Origin: Brachycybe producta
Taxonomy: Eukaryota > Arthropoda > Diplopoda > Playtdesmida > Andrognathidae
Reading direction: 5' to 3'
DNA length: 64,000 bases
Assembly (NCBI GenBank): GCA_036925085.1
Contig: JAUPFP010000088.1
Location: forward strand, 186,001-250,000
In this document: positions 24,214 through 37,233 of the stretch, piece after piece
Layout of the letters: every line of letters begins with the position of its first letter
How positions within the stretch are numbered: the first letter of the stretch is position 1
The notes under the pieces: generated by a model
What the model was told of the DNA's origin: nothing
Databases searched by the model: none
Seen by the model: only the letters and a program-made list of their open reading frames with translations
Made by a program: the position numbers and the translations under genes

Positions 24214-25298
24214 TTTTCATTAACCATTTCTTATGAACTTCATTACATTTTGGCATAAATATTAAAAAAAAAGCAACAACCAAAAAAAAAAAAGGCAACG
24301 ATGATGGACTTGGGCACTGGCACCTAATGACTGTAAATCTGTTTTTCTCAGTGGTGATGATCGTAGTGGTGACTACGCGACTCTTTTTGAAGAAGTTTTG
24401 CATACAAATGATGTTGATAATGGAATCTTTCTCAATTTTCAAATACACACCATTCATACACATAAATATATATATATATATTTTTTTCGTGGGTCGAAAT
24501 CGATCGATTTTCAGGCAAATATCCTATTTGAAGGCTGCTGCTGCTGTAGTAACGACAAGAAGAAGAACACGACACAAACCGATCATGTTATTGGTTTTTT
24601 TTTTCAAAAACTTTTTTTTTATCTTGAAATAACTTTGAAAGGTGGGAACACTTTTTTTGTAGGTGTTTTCTCTATCTATCTCTATATTCTTGTATGGTAT
24701 TTTTTTTTTTACAAAAATATATTATTCAGAGACGACAAGTTTGGTGTCGACAACGACACCAAAACAACCAGAGACGACGTTGTTTTCTTGGTTGTCGTTA
24801 TTTGAAGGTGGTTTGAAGTTACTCCTCCTTTTTCCTACAATACTAGTGTGTTTAGTTGTAAGTATTCACTACTGTTGGTTGCGATTTCTTCAACTGATAT
24901 GAGGCACCACCAACATCAGCATCATAATCATCATCATCATCATCATAACCTAAGATACCACCTTTGGTTGCTTACTTCTTTCCTTGATCCTTTGATTCAG
25001 TGCCAATGATGTAAACACATATATATTACAAAACTTAGCAATATCACCCACAACTGTTGTAACAAAATATTACTAATTTCGCATTCATATTATTACAAAC
25101 TTCACTATAATTGCATGTATCCATTATAACATTTGTGGACAAAATTAGGGGGGGGGGTTTGTAGGCACTAAACAAAACGTAGAATGAAGTTAGTGATCTT
25201 TAAAAGATCACCTTATAGTTAGTTCTAGATTCATCATTTTGAGCTTTGTGTGTGCCTCGAACTAATAGGCGCTTTTGCCTGACTAGTAGTTGCCTCAC

Positions 25299-25331
<33 letters not shown>

Positions 25332-25669
25332 CTCTCAGAGAGTGGCCACCATTTTACCTTTTTTTTGGTCGACCTGTGATTGGAAGAATTGCACTAACAG
25401 TTTGTGTTTGGAAGTGGGTGGAAGATTTTAAGAGAGGTGATATACCTCTGAGGGGTTGTTGTTTTGTTTTTTTTCTTACTTCAAATGACGTTGTTGAATG
25501 ATGATTTTTGAGCATAATGGTATAGTGTAAGTAGGGAACAGTGAAAAACTACACCAAATTGTTTCATAATCAGTGACATCAGTGTCAAGGTGGCGCTAAT
25601 TTGAAACAGGGTGTCACTTGAAAAGTCTGTTCCTTAGTGTGACATTACCAAATGTACTATTCTTTACTA

Positions 25670-26200
25670 TCAAGACATTTCACCTAAACAATTACACCTA
25701 AACCAAATACTCATAAATGTTATTTCACCTAAATGACGGTACACCAAAACCATTTCACCTAATGAACATTAACCCAAAGGATATTTTTTTCTAATACAGC
25801 TTCATCTAAAAGAGGCCTGTGAAGGGCAAACAAACAATATGTCGTCGAATTCAATTTATTCAGTTAATAATCTGAAAATATTGAGATTAATACTTAAATA
25901 TAATAATAGAAACTACTGACAAAATATTGATTTAGTATTTCAATTTAAAATATTAATAATAAAGTTAATTTTTATTTGGTTCATGTCCTTAACTGCATTC
26001 CGTATAATTCACCTAAACACGTTTAATTTGAATTCATTTAACTCATGTGTGTACGAGGTATTATACTACTGTATTTTACCTAAATTTGTTCACCTAAAGT
26101 TTATTTCACCCCAAACATTTTTGATTTAAATATTTTTCCACTAAACCTTTTCACTTCAAATATAATTTCAACAAAAGTATTTTTCACCTAACCAAATTTG
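25670..26200. repeat. Degenerate short tandem array (TTTCACCTAAA motif), interrupted
   Basis: catttcacctaaacaattac, atttcacctaaatgacggt, catttcacctaatgaac and, after an interruption, ttcacctaaagtttatttca and tttttcacctaaccaaattt recur with a period near 15-20 bp. The inserted block 25811-26061 is one arm of the large inverted-repeat family. Confidence 0.75.
25811..26061. mobile_element. Single arm of the 22405-23235 element
   Basis: It follows the right arm of that element from cctgtgaagggcaaacaaac through tcatttaactcatgtgtgta to cgaggtat, with scattered substitutions and small indels. The inner ~60 bp and the opposite arm are missing. Confidence 0.85.
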
Positions 26201-27066
26201 CCTTAAATTTCTTAAAATATACTACCTGAAATACATGGTGTTACATGAAAAAGACAAGTCTACAATAAGAAGTTAACTCTCGAGATGATGTTGGTTATTA
26301 TCATCAAAACTCTCAGTCACATTTTGAAATTTATTTATGAAAAAACGTCATGGTGTTTGAATGTTTACAATAGGATTGTAATTATTTATTCCTATGACAT
26401 TTTCATGTACAAAAGAAAAAGGTTTTCTGGCGGTTTTTAGTTGTTTTTCTTCTAATTAGGAAGTGACATTTCAGTTCTTCTTTTGTCTTTTATGTATGAA
26501 AAGGAGGTTTTTTTATAGAAGGAATATTAAAATATCTTTTATGATGTTCATTCTCCGTTTCTTTTTATCATCTTATTAATATTTTATAAAAATGAAAATT
26601 TGATATTTCATTTTTTTTTTCTTTCTTCCACCCATTTTTGCTTGAAGAAGATGATAAACTTGTCATTTGGTTGGTTTGTACTCATCTGTCATTTAAGTTG
26701 AAATTATGAATGCATTCGCTATATATACTGTATAATATAATACAATGTGTAACTTCTAACTAGTTTTGAAACGTGGTTTATATTTAAAATTCATTGCACA
26801 TTTAGGTTTTTTCTTCTTCTTCTCTCGTTTCTATTGAGTTGACTAAAAAGGTGTATTCAAATACGATTTTAACCATTGAAGTCTTTTAAAATTGTAGGTT
26901 ATATAATTATAAATGACATTGCTAATGAATAATAAGATAAAATTTAAAGATGAAACAGAAATAAATGGACGGCTTTTGCTAGCTCACAACTTATTACAAA
27001 AGTAGTGGTCAGTCTGGTGACACTTTACGAGGCTAGATACAAATATTTCTAGAATGGAGTTTTCCG

Positions 27067-27421
27067 AAAATATTCTAAAAGTGAATCAAATTCACATGAA
27101 ATAAATAATATTTACAGCAGAAGCCTATATATTTTGCAGTAATTTGTGTTTTTCTAAAAAAACTAACAAAAGTATCACATTTTTGAACAAAAGTAACTTT
27201 TTACCATTTTATTACTTTGCTATTTTACTTAAAGTTAACTTAAAGCTTAAAGTTTACTTAAAGTAAAATAGCAAAGTAATAAAATGGTAAAAAGTTACTT
27301 TTGTACAAAAACTTGATACTTTTGTTAGTGTTTTAGAAAAACACAAATTACTGCAAAATATATAGGCTTCTGCTGTAAATATTATTTCATGTGAATTTCA
27401 TTCATTTTTAGAATATTTTTA
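27067..27421. mobile_element. ~355-bp near-perfect palindrome
   Basis: Arms of about 170 bp: gaaaatattctaaaagtgaa at the left matches the complement of the right end. Inner segments gcagaagcctatatattttg/caaaatatataggcttctgc and ttactttgctattttactta/taagtaaaatagcaaagtaa match almost perfectly. The centre is gttaacttaaagcttaaagt. High arm identity suggests recent origin or ongoing homogenisation. Confidence 0.9.
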
Positions 27422-27452
27422 CTTCAGAAGCAACACTAAAGAGAAATTGAAA

Positions 27453-27716
27453 GTCTCTTAGAAACTAGAACGGTAACTGAATCACTCAATAAAATTTTCT
27501 TGTTGAAAATAAACTTTTTATAAACAAAAATTAAAAAATATTGTTTCATAAACTGACATAAAAGCTTATTTTAAAAGATATCAACATGAAAATACACTTA
27601 ATTGATTTAGCAACCCTCCTACTTTCTAAGACACTCAAGTTTTAAAATTTAGCTCGCGCAAAAAAAAAACAATGTCCTGAAGCGTTTACACTTTAAAGCC
27701 ACCTTAAAAATAGACA
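27453..27716. mobile_element. Foldback family A, copy 3
   Basis: cttagaaactagaacggtaa opposes cctcctactttctaagacac. The right terminus reads cgtttacactttaaagccac, then cttaaaa, matching the family end. It lies 31 bp from the big palindrome. Confidence 0.75.
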
Positions 27717-28888
27717 TAAAATCGTCAAGAAATTCTTAAAAATGTACAATTTAAATTCTTTTGGTAGATATTTTTGTTTTGTTTTGAGTGTGTGTGTGTC
27801 CCATTAGTATTTTATTCGTCATAACACCCTCACAAGTTTTTTTCTGATTTACGATTATGACTTTTTCTTTAAACGCGCAAGTTCCCTCACTTATTAAATA
27901 AATGTGTTTTTATAAGATTTACAGAAAACTGGATTTCTTATGACAATTTTATTTCTTCGTGTGGCTAGGGAATAGAATAGAAATCAACTTAATTTTATTT
28001 AAAAACATAATATTGTCATTTTCATTATTAAATAATGGAGTAGAAAATTGATTTTTGACGATAAAACGAAAAGGGTTAATAGAAAACTATGGTGAAAATT
28101 GTCATTTTTCAAATATTGTTTGTTTGACTTTAGGTATTTTTTTTTGTTTCTCTCAAATACACCTGTGAGATTTTTTTAAGTAAACCTTTCTTTTTACAAC
28201 TTTAATTTGGAATTCCTTTTAATTTTAACTACTAGTATTGAGTTAGATAAAAAAAATAACTTTTGGGCGTTAAAACTTAAAAGGAACTGAAAAAAAAAAC
28301 TGGGCCAATTGTTTTCTGCTGTTGAATAATTAACTAAACTTTTTTTGAAGAAAAGGTGAAGTTAAGGAAGTTGTAGAATCTTTAGCCTCTTGTTTTTTAT
28401 TGTGCTTTTTTTCAACATCTTATTTACCTTTTCCATCATCAAAGGTAGTGATACAGTTTACAACCATAATGACGTTTCTTAAGGGCACTTTATAAGATAC
28501 AATGGTCCTCTTTATGGTTGGAGGAGTCGGTTGGTTTTGACCATTGCGTGGGAACTGTCCAGTGGCACCTGTACATTTAGGTTTTTTGGCCTCGAATAGC
28601 TTTATTACACCGAGGGGAATATGACGGTCATCTTAGTGATCAGGAAGTTTTGTTAATGTTAAGCCTGGTTATTATGGTGTAGTAACTACATGGGCAATAA
28701 ACATATGTTGCTACAAAAGTGAAAAATCAATTATTTTATAGACTCACTAGTCAATATGCAAAAAAAAAACCTTAAATCTGCTACAAATATGGTGTTTTAG
28801 ACAAATGTGCATTGTCTTTTTGTTTAGAAACTCACCACATTGCCTAAAACTGTATTCATTGTGAAATTCTGTATTCATTCAACTACAA

Positions 28889-29320
28889 AGGTGCATTCGG
28901 AAATGAAAGAAAAAGCTACAAACAGAAAAGCCACATCCAAAAACAACATGTGGGTGGTAATCCTGTAAAGAAAATGTGTCCGGGAACTATGCTAGCTCCA
29001 TCTATCCTTCTCAACAAAAAAAAAAACAAGCATCTTTTCCACATACTTGTTTTCTCAAGAAAATTAAACTGAAAATGGCGAATTCCAATGTGAAGGTTAG
29101 AATGAAACGAAATGTGTATATAAAAAAAAGTCAAGTTTGCATTATGGCCGCCTAATTCTACTGAGGCTTTCTATAGCCTCATATTTAATAATAAAATGGC
29201 AGAATGCAGCACATCCGGAAATTCTTTTATTTCATAGAATTGTCTTCCAGATGGAGCAATAAATTATAATCCTCGATTTTTACAATGTAAAGAAATAGTC
29301 TTCAGTTTCCGATTGCGCCC
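28889..29320. mobile_element. TIR element, family D, copy 2 (diverged)
   Basis: The right terminus AGTTTCCGATTGCGCCC is perfect; the left is degraded to ggtgcattcggaaatg. The internal landmarks acaacatgtgggtgg, aaagaaaatgtgtccgggaa and cagcacatccggaaat are shared with 11369-11911. Confidence 0.78.
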
Positions 29321-32300
29321 ATTATCTGGTAATTGTATAGAATAACTGATTTTCCACTTTGACCGTAATATACATTACTCCCAATTGTCAGTGAGGATTT
29401 TCAGGTAGAAGTTCAATATGACTCATTGAGTCATTATTTATTGAAGACCTTATTCTTGGTCTTGGCGGAAGGAAGTTTGTATTTCTGATAAAGGCCATTT
29501 TCGAATTAGTGATTTAAGTGGGATTGTCCAGTTTTCAATTTTGAGATTTTGTTGTAGGTAAAAACTCATAGTTTTCAGAATGTTGGAGAGAGAAAGAGGA
29601 GGGAGGTGGGGCAGGACAATGTCAGGATATTGTGAAAATGGGGTTAAATCATAAGATCCGTGCTTTGAATTTCAATGTATTTTGCAAATAGATGAAATAA
29701 GAAAAATGAGAATGAATAAAACACCTGCAAAGCTAATATTTTTTTATTTTTTATTTTGGAAAAAAACTCGTAATTTTCTGTATCTATATATGAAGGTAGA
29801 AAAGAAACAACTAAAAATAGTTTTTTGTGTGTTTTTTTTTAAACATTTAGTTAATCTTGTGTGTTTTTCCCATTCTATAGTAAGAAAATTGTTGTTTTTT
29901 GAGTTATGGTTCCCGTTTGAATCTCTTTAAATTCTTGTGGCTGACCTCTGCTTATGGTTAACAATACCACGTCTTTGGTGGCATTTATACAGTATAATAC
30001 CAGCCTAATATGTAATACGAGATTTGTATCTTAAGATATTTCTTTGAGGAGAAGATCTCTTCAGTTTTTGATTTTTTTGTATAATTTTACATGAAACCCT
30101 TTTATTTTTTTTTTATATTAGAAAAAAAAAAGATAAAAGGTTCATTTGATAATAAGTCTGATGAAATTACCTGCGTTGCTAGGAGTAACTTTACAATTAT
30201 TTATGCTTCAAAGAATCAAATGGCATATTTACTTCTTCTTCTCCTCCTCCTCCTCTTTGAGAAACACTTTTATTTTCTTTAAAAACAAAAACTTTTAACA
30301 AAAACAAACAAAACTTTAATTCTCTTTACAATTGTTAGTAATTGTAATCATGGAATTGTTGTATGTTATGTGTTTGTATACACAAACCTAATTCCTATAT
30401 TCTTACATGGATTTCCTGGAAGTGGGGATTACAGTAAATGTATATAAGACATTTGATAAGTTACTTTGCAAGCAACGATGGAAGCTTGTGGCAGAGGGGG
30501 TTCAGTTCAAATGCAGCATGCAAAATTGCTTTAACAAATCAGAAGCCTGGTTACAGAAATAGTCATAAAATTGTGACAATTATACATTATGATGTATTAT
30601 TCTGTACATCAGTCAATGACAGTCATAGGACAATATTTTTCATAATGATATTTTGTAATTTTATTTTGTAACTGTTATAAATTCATCAGCTAGATATGAC
30701 AATTTATTGTCATATGACAGTCTTATTTTCGTTCATTAATCAGATCCCAGAGCTTATAGATCTTACTGTTGACTCTGGTTACATTTGAATATAACAAACT
30801 ACAGCATTGGTTGTTTTATTGCATTTGGTAGGAAGTGTTTAAGAATGTCAGTCCTTATGTTTTCTAATATTTACAGTGGAGTTGGTAGAACGACAACAAA
30901 AACAACCAAAATTTTGTTTATATGCAAGATGGTTTCTGCCGAGGTAACACATAACAGGAATGATTCTACGCCCCACCCACCCAAATGGGTATAAGGGCTC
31001 AGGTAACACATAACAGTGTGGATATTAATGCTAGTTTACTCTTTATGGTGCAGCCATTTGTTATGTTCTAGTGTGTTCAAAATGCAGCAACCTAGCTTCC
31101 CTCAATGTTTCTACCACTGTAACAAAGATAGGCATATTAATGCTCAAAGATAGGGACCTAGAAAAAGCCTATGGGCCGGTGGTCTTTTGCAAATTTTTAC
31201 TCAATGTAGGTCTCTACTCAAAGGCACCCCCAGGAATTGGCTGTGGGTCTACTGATAATAAATTTAGCAATTGGCATTTGGTAATGTTGAATGGGGCGAG
31301 TGCTAATGGCCAGGACTCGGTTGTTGTAATAGTTTTGGATAGTATTGTATCAACGCTATATGTTGCAACAACGTATTAACTAAGTACTACGTACTGCTCC
31401 TTGTTAAAACGTTTTGTTTTTGCTAATTAAGGAAACAAAAATAGAAGAAGAAAAAAAAAATCTATTTATCATGTTACCAAATAAAGTCAGTTTTGAGTTT
31501 TGATGGGCCCTGAACTATGTGAAGGTCGTTTTGTGTTTGCAAATTGCAATTATACGACTTCAAGAAAACGTCACTAAAACAGTAGTCAATTCAAATGTTG
31601 GACGTAAACTTTAGATCTGTACAATTTCTTTTTTTTTTAAAAACCTATTTTTATGTTTTTCTCTACACTTTTGAAACCGGTTTACTATTTTTTTATTGTA
31701 TTTATTATTTATTGTTATAGTGAGAAAAAGATAATTAGATCTTTTCTGGTGGGATTTGTTGTTCTTATCGAAATGGTAAATCATCACAGTCTCCAAAGAA
31801 GAAGAAGAAGAATTTGTCTGATAAGAATTGGTCGCGTTTCATATAAATTACCATCAGATTCACTCTTCTTAATATTTTCCAAATTTCAAATAACCTTTTT
31901 CAAGTGATTTTTGATTGGGGTTTTGTTGGTGATTTTTAGCTAGTTTCTTCCACATGTTAGTTGGACACGAAACCCAAACGAAATGTTGGTTGGTGGTGCC
32001 AAGCTGTCTGCCAAAGTAACTTTTTTTTAGCCCATGGTGATCTAGAAACATATGAACTTGCCTGCCCTGAATTCATGATACATTCGAGTTAGAAATAAGT
32101 TTTTTTTTTTCTTCTTTGGCTTCACTATTACTATATATACAATATATTCACATTATTATTTCATTCAGTTTTTTCTATCAAGAGAGAAGAGAGAAACTTC
32201 AATGATGAATGCTATTTTATTTTTCGTGCTAATGCATACATTAGCATTTATTTGTTGCATGAATGTAGGTCTCTTTTCCATTGAATAATATTAGGTCTAC

Positions 32301-34403
32301 TTTTATGAGTCATTTATATTTCAATTTCATTCATAATTATTTTTACACGCATATGTTACACTCTTTTGTTTCTAAGTTATGTAATTGTTAGTTGTTTTCT
32401 TATTTATTAGGTTGCATTATGTGAAAATATCTTTCTTTGAAACTTACTGGAGTTTCCTTATTGGTAGCATTTTCAAGAGCATGAAGATTTTTCATTGCAA
32501 AAGAGGATTCTTTTGAATCTCGATAGGTTTTTTTTAGTGTCTTAAGTTTTCATATTTGCAGTGGCTTGCAATTTATTTTTTTTTAAACTGAGTTAAAAAG
32601 TGTCAAGATGCAATTCTCCATTTATAATGAGGTGTATTTTCTGATTATCTCAACTGATTGTTTCAAAAGCTTCTTTTCCATAATTGAATTACCGTTACTT
32701 AACTTGAATCTGTCTTGAACTCAACTGACTGACTGACTGTTTTGAGCCCAACTGACTAACCGAGTGGCAGCCTAGAACCTGACTGTCTTGAACGTGAGTG
32801 ACTAGAGTCGGTCTTGAACCGAGCTGATTGACTGACTGTCAGTCAGTTGGGTTCCAAACTTTATCCAGAAATACTCTTTGAATATGGTTTTTCTAAGTTG
32901 GAACCTTGTGTAAAGGGTTAAAGATGTAGAAATGAAACTAGGAAACAAATATTTTTGCATTGTTTAAGAAAAAATCACGTGTGGAAGTTACATTTATTGA
33001 ATGAAAGTAACAAGACACTTTGGTTTTGTAATCTCGATTAAGAATTTGATTTATAATTCAATTATACACAAATGAGGTAATCAGTTCAGTTGCAGGTGTT
33101 ATAATAATCCAAATTTCGCCCATAATTTATAAGTCTGAAATGAGGTAAAAAATATGTTTAGAAAACACTTTTATTTATTATTACTTTAATGGATATTATC
33201 TTAAATTTCTTTATAATATGACTTAAAATATTTGTGCGCTGTTTGAGTGTGGGATGATATTTAAGGAGATTACGAAAATGAGGCCAAACATCAAAAAAAA
33301 AAAAGTTGCCAATTTTTTTTATTAATTTATTATAGTTATATTTACAAATTTTAGTATTTTGTAGATAAAAAGACACACAGTTATATTTTTGCTTTGGCTT
33401 GTTTAACAAGTAGGTTTTTATTATTCAAAGATACTCACACACACAAAAAAAAGTTTTGTTTTCCAGTTTTGACTTTTTTTGTCGAATTGAAAATTAACCT
33501 GACTTCTTTGTTTTGTGTGTCTTATTTACTCTTACCATGTTTGTTGATTGCGTTCAACCATCATCATCATCATCATCATCCGCCCATGTATTTTAGTGTG
33601 ACACATGCAAAAGAAAATATTTGAAACAAATCAGGAACTCATTTAATTTCAACAAACATGTTTATTTTTTTTTTTTTTGGTTCACATATTGTAACACCTG
33701 CAAAAATTGTTTTCAACGTACTCGATCAACTCTCACCTTGGCTTAACCAGAACAAGAAGAAGAAGAAGAAGAAGACGAAGAATAAAAAAAAACACCACCA
33801 TTCACTCATAAAAATCCTATATTGCATATATGCAAATTATTACCCACGTTGTGTTTGTTGCCCACAATTCTTTGTTATTTTTTTTAACTACATTAGACTA
33901 ACCATGTCCTGGTCTCATTTTAAGACTTATTAGGCGTGCTATTTAATACATACATATGTAGACAGTGTCTATGATGTGATAAGGAAATAGATTTCGGACA
34001 GGAGGTGGTGGTGGTGGAGGAGGAGGAGGAGGAGGACTCGAGGTTGGTCTCATGTTATTCCAATTTTTGTGTGTGTGGTTTGTTTTTACATTAATTCAAT
34101 ACCGGTACATAAGAGAAAAAATTACCCCTTGTATGTCTATAGTATGTGGGTGATACTAAAAGTGTTTAGGAGTTTCCAACTGTCAAATTGGACTTCATGA
34201 CATGCTGAAGTTATGTGTGTCTACTTCGAAGACATACGAGTTTTAAGTTCCATTTTTGTATTGACAGTTATTTAATTCAAATTTAATACAATAACTAGCT
34301 GCAATCAGCTCGAGAGCATTGTTGCAGGAGGAGGAATTTCTAATCAGAAATGATTGTCATTTAGATAAAGTTTAGAAATCATCATGAAATTAAAAACGTC
34401 CTA

Positions 34404-34955
34404 AAGTCTGGTTTACACATAAAATACGTTTACATAAATACAATACATAAATGCAACTTGTGTTCTCACAAGAAGCTCAGAATTTTAAGCCTTGCCTAAG
34501 GCTCAGAGGCGTAAATTTTAAGCCTCACCTAGGGCGCATGAAACCCTTGAGCCGGCCCTGGATTTTTTAGCCAAAAAAAAAACGTTAACGTAAACATAAA
34601 ACAAGAACAGGGTTCTTAGTTTGGCGTTTACGTTTAAAAACGTGAACATAAACGTTAACAGGGTGCTCAGCTAAAGGATGCTAAGAAGCGCCCTACTTCG
34701 CATGCTGAGTTACAAACAGAGCCGTAACTATTGCAAGGCGAGTGAGACACCTAGCTTCTTCGGGCGCGAAGTAGAATTAGGGGCACAAAATAATTAGAAT
34801 CGGGCGTAAAGTTCAGAGGCGCATAAATAAATGCGCAAAATAACTAGAATATGTTTTACTAAGGGGGCGCCAGGTTTATTCTTGCCTCGGGCACAAAATT
34901 AGCTAGTTATGGCTCTGATTACAAATGTTAGCGTTTCTATGTGTGAACCAGGCAT
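34404..34955. mobile_element. Outer MITE with nested hAT-type insertions
   Basis: The termini agtctggtttacacataaaa and tatgtgtgaaccaggcat are inverted copies (consensus near GCCTGGTTCACACATA). Inside lie a hAT-like end (GAGCCGGCCCTG, finishing at 34560) and a complete hAT-type MITE at 34717-34917. Confidence 0.68.
34717..34917. mobile_element. hAT-type MITE with 8-bp target duplication
   Basis: CAGAGCCGTAACTA and TAGTTATGGCTCTG terminal inverted repeats enclose 201 bp. The flanks are gttacaaa and attacaaa (7 of 8 identical), as expected for hAT insertion. There is no transposase. Confidence 0.85.
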
Positions 34956-36129
34956 AACACAGAACTACCTACAGAAACAAAAAATTTTCCATAGTTTAAA
35001 TGCATTTGGAAAAAAGACCATAAATATGCATCTGTTCATAATTTAATATTGGCTTTGGAAGATCATTTTTACATAAAATAGGCTTAAGCAGTTATATAAC
35101 TTAGGTGGTGGTCTTTACTATGCTAGTGGTCATTTCTTTTATTGTCATCAACTTAAGAAGACAAATGTGTTTGAATGAATCTAAGGTTAATTTTTTTTTT
35201 ACTTTGAGATTTTTTTTTTCTTCCATTTTTTTTAAAAAGCTTTTTCATGTTGCTTTTGGGCAACGTAGATTAGAGAATAAAAAGTGTGACAAAATTCCAC
35301 GGTTTAAATGTCAGGAAAGTGAGTGATGAGTAAGTAACTGATGATGCACAAGAATGGGGGGCTTCTTTCATTGGTACAGTATAAGACCCCCTCCCCCTTA
35401 TATCCCTCAGATGATGGAGATGATGATGATGATGGCAAATTTGTTTTTAGCACTTATGGTTTAGTGTTAGCAATTTGAAGATGATTATTTGTTAGCCTCT
35501 TAATGGGCACTTTACCTGAGCTCTCTCTCTCTCTTAATTTATTTTCCTCAATCAAAATTTGGCAACAATCTTCATTCTTGCAATGGTTGCCATAGCTAGG
35601 AGCCTAATGAAATTTATTGAGATATACAACAAGGCACCTAGTTAGGGTTGTTCTACACTTTCTCGAAAAGTAAATAAGTTCAAAAGTATAAAGGAAAATT
35701 TATTTTAGCTTTAGTGTACATGTACACAACATGTATTTAGTTAATTGATTTGTTTGGTGATTAGAATTTTATGTTTTTATAATTATTATTATTAAGTGGC
35801 CTGTTGAGAGAACACGTTTATAAAATTGTGACTGTGGTTAAATTCTATTAGTTCAAGCGTTGTATTCATGTAACCGTTGACTGTTCTCACCTGTTCATTT
35901 TTAATGTAACTTTCATGTTTACCGCCGTAAAGCGAAGTAATCATAGGTAAAGTATATGCAAACAGCTTCATGTAGAAGCGCTTTCTTTTCTGTAGATAAT
36001 AAATCAGAAAGCCAACATATTAAGGTGTTTGTTTCAAAATAGCAATAATGATTACTTCACAATTGGCACTTGGGCCACAAATTGAGAAACATTTGCTTGA
36101 CTGTGCATAAAAATTCGAACCCTTTTTTA

Positions 36130-36285
36130 GATAGTCTCAAAAAATTCTTACAGTAAATATTAAAGAATGAAAATTACCATTAAAACAAGAATTTAAATTT
36201 TTTTTAAATTAATAATTCATATTAAAATTCTTGTTGAAATTATTTTTATAATTTATTTGAAATTTTTTTTAAGACTATCTTAAAG
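36130..36285. repeat. AT-rich inverted repeat
   Basis: tagatagtctcaaaaaattc pairs with gaaattttttttaagactat; an inner arm pairs aacaagaatttaaatttttt-like sequence with aaaattcttgtt. It adjoins the family E arm at 36050-36130. Confidence 0.6.
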
Positions 36286-36961
36286 GAATTACCGGTACTT
36301 ATTATTAATAAAGTATAGTTAAGAATCTAAAATTGATATTATTACTGTATGTACTTATGACGAGCATATGTTGCCACTTCGACAATTGTTGAAACTTCTC
36401 AGATTTTCTGTTTGTTTTTCTTCTTCTGGCAAAATGAAAAACAACAAATAAAACAATACAATTAATTAATTTGATTTTTATTAAGAACTGTAATCGAAAT
36501 TTCACAATTGTACACAAAACACATATTACTTTTAAAAAAAAAAACATTTTACGAAATGTTTCAAACTTCACGACGTTATGTTTGGTTGAACATTTTATTT
36601 ATACAAAGTTTTGTTTGTTTGTTTGCATTGAGAATTATTGTAATTAACTTGATCATGAAATACTTTAAATCTAAAATAAATACAACTACCCAATATTTGT
36701 TTATTGAAATATAATTCTTAAGATGATGACGAGAGAAAACGTGACTGTTAAGTTCGATAATTAACCTTTCATAATTATTAAAAAGTCCAGCAAAACTGAA
36801 AACAGTCAAAAGAGTAAAAATTCAGAATTATGAAAAGACAGATGACAACTGATTTCTGAAATGAGACATTATCACTTTTTTAAAAAAAAAAATTGGTAAA
36901 AGATATTTTAAGCAATGCAGCTAGGGCCCTGCTAGAAGAACTGCACAATAATGAATGAGGA

Positions 36962-37233
36962 AACCAGAAAATTGCATTTTTACAGTTAAAGAACCTGTTT
37001 AGAGACTAGAGTTTTTGTCTGAGGAAGACTACTTTTAGATGCTTATTTGATGTTTAGCCTCGGAATTAGGCTCTCAACAGGTTCATTGATTGAAAACGCA
37101 TTTTTGGTTGCCATAATATTAAGTAAGGCGAAAAAAATCATGCATTTTTTTTCAATCAAGAAGGACTGTTTCGAGGATTAGAGTTCTCTCAGAGGTCTTA
37201 CCCTCGAAACAGTCTTTTTTGATTGAAAAAGAA
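36962..37233. repeat. Two adjacent family B hairpins (copies 4 and 5)
   Basis: 36962-37113: aaccagaaaattgcattttt, then aagaacctgtttagagacta, pairs with ggctctcaacaggttcattg, then aaaacgcatttttggttg. 37146-37233: ttcaatcaagaaggactgtt, then tcgagg, pairs with cctcgaaacagtcttttttg, then attgaa. Confidence 0.78.

Noticed and set aside
24398-24805. A 135-codon frame overlapping the Wnt7 5' flank
   Set aside because: It is rich in Phe/Tyr/Ile from T runs and microsatellite, with alternative frames equally open. This is composition-driven, not a gene.
31071-31379. A 102-codon open frame in the intergenic region that looks protein-like
   Set aside because: It starts at GTG, has no recognisable domain or splice context, and lies beside a local repeat of aggtaacacataacag. 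I treat it as chance or a relic.
32700-32860. Repeated gactgactgactg / cttgaac motifs
   Set aside because: Short, irregular low-complexity sequence without a stable period or inverted ends.
33550-33582. (CAT)n run giving a poly-His open frame
   Set aside because: A simple trinucleotide microsatellite in a non-coding context.
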